A stretch of 8,273 nt of DNA from JAWOGN01 sp046496815 (GTDB lineage Bacteria; Desulfobacterota; DSM-4660; Desulfatiglandales; Desulfatiglandaceae). Of the stretch, positions 5,432 through 8,273 are shown one piece after another (positions within the stretch are counted from its first letter, which is position 1; the number at the start of each line of letters is the position of its first letter). The translations under genes were made by a program, and so were the position numbers. The notes beneath the pieces are model-generated. The model was not told the DNA's origin. It was given only the letters and a program-made list of their open reading frames with translations, and did not search any database. The stretch is from the NCBI GenBank assembly GCA_046496815.1, contig JAWOGN010000236.1:1-8273 (forward strand), given 5' to 3'.

Positions 5432-7078
5432 ATGCTGAAAGGAAAAACCTACGAGGAAGTGTATAATAATTTCAAGTGGCAAATTCCGGAGTACTACAAT
5501 ATCGGGGTGGATGTCTGCGATAAGTGGGCGAATGAAAAATATCGCTTGGCGCTTATTTATGTCGATCCGGATGGGAGAGACCAAAAGTACACCTTTTGGG
5601 AATTAAAAAATATTTCAAATCAACTGGCGAATGCTTTAACTGCAAACGGCATAAAGAGACATGACCGTGTTGGAATATTGCTATCTCAGCGGCCTGAAAC
5701 TCTAATTTCGCATGTTGCGATCTACAAAATCGGTGCAATAGCCGTACAACTTCTTACGCTTTTTGGTCCGGACGCTATTGAATATAGGCTTGAAGACAGC
5801 GAAGCCAAGGGAGTTATTACCGACATAGAGAATTTACCAAAAGTTCTGGAAATTAAAGAGCGTCTTCCAAATTTGAAATTGATCATGGTTGTTGATGCAG
5901 GCGCAGAGGAGGATGTCTTGGATTTCTGGAAGTCTGTGGAAAAAGGAAGTCGCGACTTCAGCCCTGTATTAACCAGACCAGACGACCCTGCATTAATAAT
6001 ATACACTTCAGGTACTACCGGGCAGCCCAAAGGGACGCTTCATGGGCACCGAATTCTGCTGGGTATTCTTCCAGGATTTGATTTTTATCATAATCTATTC
6101 CCCAGGGAGGGAGATTTGGTGTGGACGCCCCTGGATTGGGCATATATTGGAGGATCATACGATGCACTGTTTCCCACCCTGCACCATGGGTTACCGATGT
6201 TGGCATTTCGAGCCAGAAAATTCGACCCGGAACAGGCCTTTTACTTAATGGCCAAACACGGCGTCAGAAATCTAATGGCGGTTCCGACCGTTTTAAGAAT
6301 GATGATGCATGCGGAGCAAAACTCTGAAAAGCGATTTAATATTCAACTCAGATCCGTAACAGCCGGTGGTGAAACGTTGGGAGAAGAGCTTCCTGAATGG
6401 TGTAAGGAAACCCTTGGCGTTGAACTGAACGAACAGTATGGGCAGACGGAATGCGATTTGGTTATCGGATTTTGCTCAAAGGTGATGACAATTGTCCCTG
6501 GAGCGATCGGGAAAGCTGTCCCGGGTCATATTGTTGAGACAGTCAATGAAAGCGGGGACGTTGTAAACCCCGGCGAACTCGGCCAAATAGCTGTCAAATG
6601 TCCGGATCCCGTCATGTTTCTGGAATACTGGCGGAATCCGGAAGCCACAAAGAAGAAATTTTTAGGTGACTGGATGCTTACAGGTGACTATGGCACAAAG
6701 GACATGAATGGGCACTTTCGGTTTACCGGCAGGCAGGATGATATCATTGAAAGTGGAGGCTACAGGATTGGTCCGGGTGAAGTTGAGGATTGTCTGATGA
6801 AACACAAGGCAGTCGCATTGGTTGGTGTGATCGGCGTTCCTGACCCTATTCGAGGGGAAATTGTAAAAGCTTTCATCCAGGTGAAGGAAGGTGTGAAGGT
6901 GGATAAGGCATTGGAGGAAAGCGTCAAACAACATGTGAAAAGTAAGCTGGAGGCTCATGCATATCCCAGGGAAGTGGAGTTTTTAGAAAAATTACCCAGA
7001 ACAAAAACGGGAAAGATCTTAAAGCAAGAGCTGAGAAAAATTCATGAAAGAAAAAGCACAACGGAAGCAGATAACTAA
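5432..7078 (+). CDS. AMP-forming acyl-CoA ligase (acetyl-CoA synthetase/medium-chain type)
   Basis: This 548-residue enzyme belongs to the adenylate-forming (ANL) superfamily and should activate a carboxylic acid with ATP, via an acyl-adenylate, to its CoA thioester in the cytoplasm. Motifs in order are YTSGTTGQPKG (191-201, phosphate-binding loop), TPLDWAYIGG (232-241), AGGETLGEELP (311-321), NEQYGQTE (333-340), TGDYG (417-421, ribose-binding Asp419), GRQDDIIESGGYRIGPGEVE (433-452, hinge and A8 region) and PRTKTGK (522-528) with the catalytic Lys528. Length and the WxPxDWA and QYGQTE sequences resemble AcsA-like and medium-chain acyl-CoA synthetases, rather than long-chain FadD. All key residues appear intact. 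The ATG at 5432 has AAAGGAGGA five bases upstream, within a mini-ORF that ends at this start. Placed after the TRAP and amidohydrolase genes, it probably activates the imported acid. The acid itself cannot be deduced. Confidence 0.95.
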   Translation: MLKGKTYEEVYNNFKWQIPEYYNIGVDVCDKWANEKYRLALIYVDPDGRDQKYTFWELKNISNQLANALTANGIKRHDRVGILLSQRPETLISHVAIYKIGAIAVQLLTLFGPDAIEYRLEDSEAKGVITDIENLPKVLEIKERLPNLKLIMVVDAGAEEDVLDFWKSVEKGSRDFSPVLTRPDDPALIIYTSGTTGQPKGTLHGHRILLGILPGFDFYHNLFPREGDLVWTPLDWAYIGGSYDALFPTLHHGLPMLAFRARKFDPEQAFYLMAKHGVRNLMAVPTVLRMMMHAEQNSEKRFNIQLRSVTAGGETLGEELPEWCKETLGVELNEQYGQTECDLVIGFCSKVMTIVPGAIGKAVPGHIVETVNESGDVVNPGELGQIAVKCPDPVMFLEYWRNPEATKKKFLGDWMLTGDYGTKDMNGHFRFTGRQDDIIESGGYRIGPGEVEDCLMKHKAVALVGVIGVPDPIRGEIVKAFIQVKEGVKVDKALEESVKQHVKSKLEAHAYPREVEFLEKLPRTKTGKILKQELRKIHERKSTTEADN

Positions 7079-7137
7079 TGTGAGGACGCTTCGCTTTAAA
7101 GTCATTCTTTGTCAAATGCTAGACAATCGGAGGATAT

Positions 7138-7908
7138 ATGGCGAAAAACGCAGTTCTTTACAGTCGAGATGGAAACGTCGGGATTATTACTCTGAATAGA
7201 CCCGAGCGCCTAAATGCAATAAACGGAGACCTCCTTAGAAGCTTTATTGAAAAACTGGAGCTCGCTAAGGAAGACAAAAAGGTGGTTGCAGTCATTCTCA
7301 CCGGGGCAGGTAGGGCATTTTGTGCGGGGGAGGATCTGAAGGAATCCTCTGCCGGGAAAAGTTTCGAGACCTGGGTCGAGGAGACGGACGGCCTTCAGGA
7401 AATACAGCGTGCGATCATGCGTTTGGGCAAACCTCTGATCGCGGCTGTCCATGGTTACGCCTTAGGGGGAGGATGCGAATTCGCCTTGAGCTGCGATATA
7501 AGGATCGTCGCTGAGGATGCCCGGCTTGGGTTTCCGGAAACTGAAGTGGGACTCACCGTGACAACTGCGGGCACCAAGTTACTGAGTCAAATAGTGGGGC
7601 TGGGTAAAGCCAAAGAGCTCGTATTTACGGGCGAATTTGTAGGCGCTGACGAAGCACTTCGAATTGGTTTGGCAAACAGGGTAGTACCGGTCGATAGGCT
7701 CTTCGATGAGGCGCTGAAAATGGGAAAGAAAATTGGGGAAAAGTCTCCCCTTTCTCTCAAGCTGTCCCGAATTGCTATTGAACAGGGGCTTCACTCGAGT
7801 TTCGAGCAAATCTTGGAAATCGAGTCGAATCACCTTCTAATCTGTGTCGGAGCTCAAAACCAAAAGGAGTTTGTGGAGAAAAAACTCCAAAAAATGAAGG
7901 AAAATTAA
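7138..7908 (+). CDS. Enoyl-CoA hydratase/isomerase (crotonase) family protein
   Basis: The 256-residue product has the standard crotonase length. Landmarks are ITLNRPERLNAIN (17-29), the oxyanion-hole segments AFCAGEDLKE (60-69) and AAVHGYALGGGCEFALSCDIRI (102-123), and LGFPETEVGL (130-139). Aligned with rat enoyl-CoA hydratase, the two catalytic glutamates correspond to Glu134 (FPE) and Glu160 (AKELVFTG), and both are present, so hydration of a 2-enoyl-CoA is plausible. The family also includes isomerases, dehydratases and ring-opening hydrolases, so the reaction is not fixed. The usual PGAGGTQRL stretch reads VTTAGTKLL here, a divergence in a substrate-facing helix. The ATG at 7138 follows GGAGG (7129-7133) by four bases. 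It lies 59 bases after the ligase gene and before a thiolase-like gene, which fits a beta-oxidation-type sequence acting on the ligase product. Confidence 0.93.
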   Translation: MAKNAVLYSRDGNVGIITLNRPERLNAINGDLLRSFIEKLELAKEDKKVVAVILTGAGRAFCAGEDLKESSAGKSFETWVEETDGLQEIQRAIMRLGKPLIAAVHGYALGGGCEFALSCDIRIVAEDARLGFPETEVGLTVTTAGTKLLSQIVGLGKAKELVFTGEFVGADEALRIGLANRVVPVDRLFDEALKMGKKIGEKSPLSLKLSRIAIEQGLHSSFEQILEIESNHLLICVGAQNQKEFVEKKLQKMKEN

Positions 7909-7926
7909 AAGCAGTAGGGGTATCGT

Positions 7927-7964
7927 TTGCATACATTGCATATGTCATTCCTTCAACCGGAATG
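7927..7964. repeat. Short direct repeat and hairpin in the hydratase-thiolase gap
   Basis: The 123-base gap between the hydratase and thiolase-like genes contains TTGCATA twice (7927-7933 and 7936-7942, period nine bases). It is followed by CATTCC (7946-7951) pairing with GGAATG (7959-7964) around a seven-base loop. The stem is short and no T-run follows, so termination is unlikely. The direct repeat could be a binding site for a regulator, but nothing else in the window supports that. Confidence 0.3.
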
Positions 7965-8031
7965 GGTAGATCGGATTTGAATCTTACTCAATTTCGGCAA
8001 ATAACTTCCATGAATCAGGAGGATTCGGTTG

Positions 8032-8273
8032 ATGCCTAAACGTGTGGGGATTGTGGGTGCGGGTGTTACACCCTTCAAAGGAACTTGGAGGGAAAAGACA
8101 TATTACGAATTGGCCCAGATGGCCACAAGAGAAGCCATAAAGGATTCACAAATTGATATCCAGGATGTAGATGCGGCGTTTTATGCGATTTACAATGATA
8201 TTTTCGAGAGAACTGCCATTCCTGAGCATGCGATCCACGGCCTTTGTGGAATGCAGAATAAATTCGGGATTCG
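8032..8273 (+). CDS. Thiolase-family protein (SCP-x/acetyl-CoA acetyltransferase-like), partial (N-terminal 80 residues)
   Basis: The reading frame opens at the ATG at 8032, with AGGAGGA (8017-8023) eight bases upstream, and runs off the right edge. It begins MPKRVGIVGAGVTPFKG, continues with YYELAQMATREAIKDSQIDIQDVDAAFYAIYNDIFE, then reaches GMQNKFG. That pattern is typical of the N-terminus of SCP-x-type thiolases (usual forms: VGxGxTxFG, then ELAxEAxxxALxDAGI, then DIDAV), which are about 380-400 residues, so about a fifth is visible. The catalytic cysteine and histidines lie outside the window, so activity cannot be judged. Proteins of this type are often paired with a downstream DUF35/OB-fold partner and cleave or condense acyl-CoA esters. 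Its position after the ligase and hydratase suggests the thiolytic step of the pathway (inference). Confidence 0.85.
   Translation, partial: MPKRVGIVGAGVTPFKGTWREKTYYELAQMATREAIKDSQIDIQDVDAAFYAIYNDIFERTAIPEHAIHGLCGMQNKFGI

Noticed and set aside
7078..7083. ATGTGA start-stop directly after the ligase stop
   Set aside because: A minimal start-stop with no SD of its own; most likely chance overlap with the ligase stop region.
8010..8039. Nine-codon frame overlapping the thiolase start
   Set aside because: Unlike the two mini-ORFs reported, it has no ribosome binding site; its frame simply spans the thiolase SD.

Overview
The window looks like part of a bacterial catabolic cluster for an imported organic acid. 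The gene content (TRAP transporter, TetR-type acyl-CoA-responsive regulator, AMP-forming acyl-CoA ligase, enoyl-CoA hydratase, SCP-x-type thiolase, amidohydrolase), the moderate GC content and the strong AGGAGG-type ribosome binding sites suggest a Gram-negative anaerobe of the Desulfobacterota (former Deltaproteobacteria). That placement is inference from gene style; no rRNA or marker gene is present.

Layout: (1) Positions 1-255, minus strand, carry the first 85 codons of a RatA/COQ10-like START-domain protein; its C-terminus lies outside the window. (2) Positions 256-679 are a divergent control region with two plausible plus-strand sigma70 promoters, a TetR-type operator at 540-561 and three copies of GAATGCG. 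(3) Position 680 to the right edge is one continuous plus-strand run: tetR (680-1267), the three TRAP transporter genes (dctP 1363-2403, dctQ 2502-3038, dctM 3035-4333), an amidohydrolase-2 protein (4444-5304), an acyl-CoA ligase (5432-7078), an enoyl-CoA hydratase (7138-7908) and the first 80 codons of a thiolase-like protein (8032 onward).

Proposed joint function (inference): DctP captures a carboxylate in the periplasm and DctQM imports it using an ion gradient. The ligase converts it to a CoA thioester, and the hydratase and thiolase-like protein carry out beta-oxidation-type steps. The amidohydrolase may hydrolyse or decarboxylate the substrate or an intermediate. The TetR protein resembles KstR2/FadR-type regulators that release DNA on binding an acyl-CoA, so the ligase product could be the inducer. 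The substrate cannot be named from sequence.

Apart from the dctQ-dctM 4-base overlap, the co-directional genes are separated by 59-139 bases with no convincing intrinsic terminator. Several gaps hold possible post-transcriptional elements: two mini-ORFs with near-perfect Shine-Dalgarno sequences (1290-1322 and 5402-5431, the second abutting the ligase start) and a strong hairpin between dctP and dctQ (2445-2485). No mobile element, CRISPR array, tRNA or rRNA was recognised.
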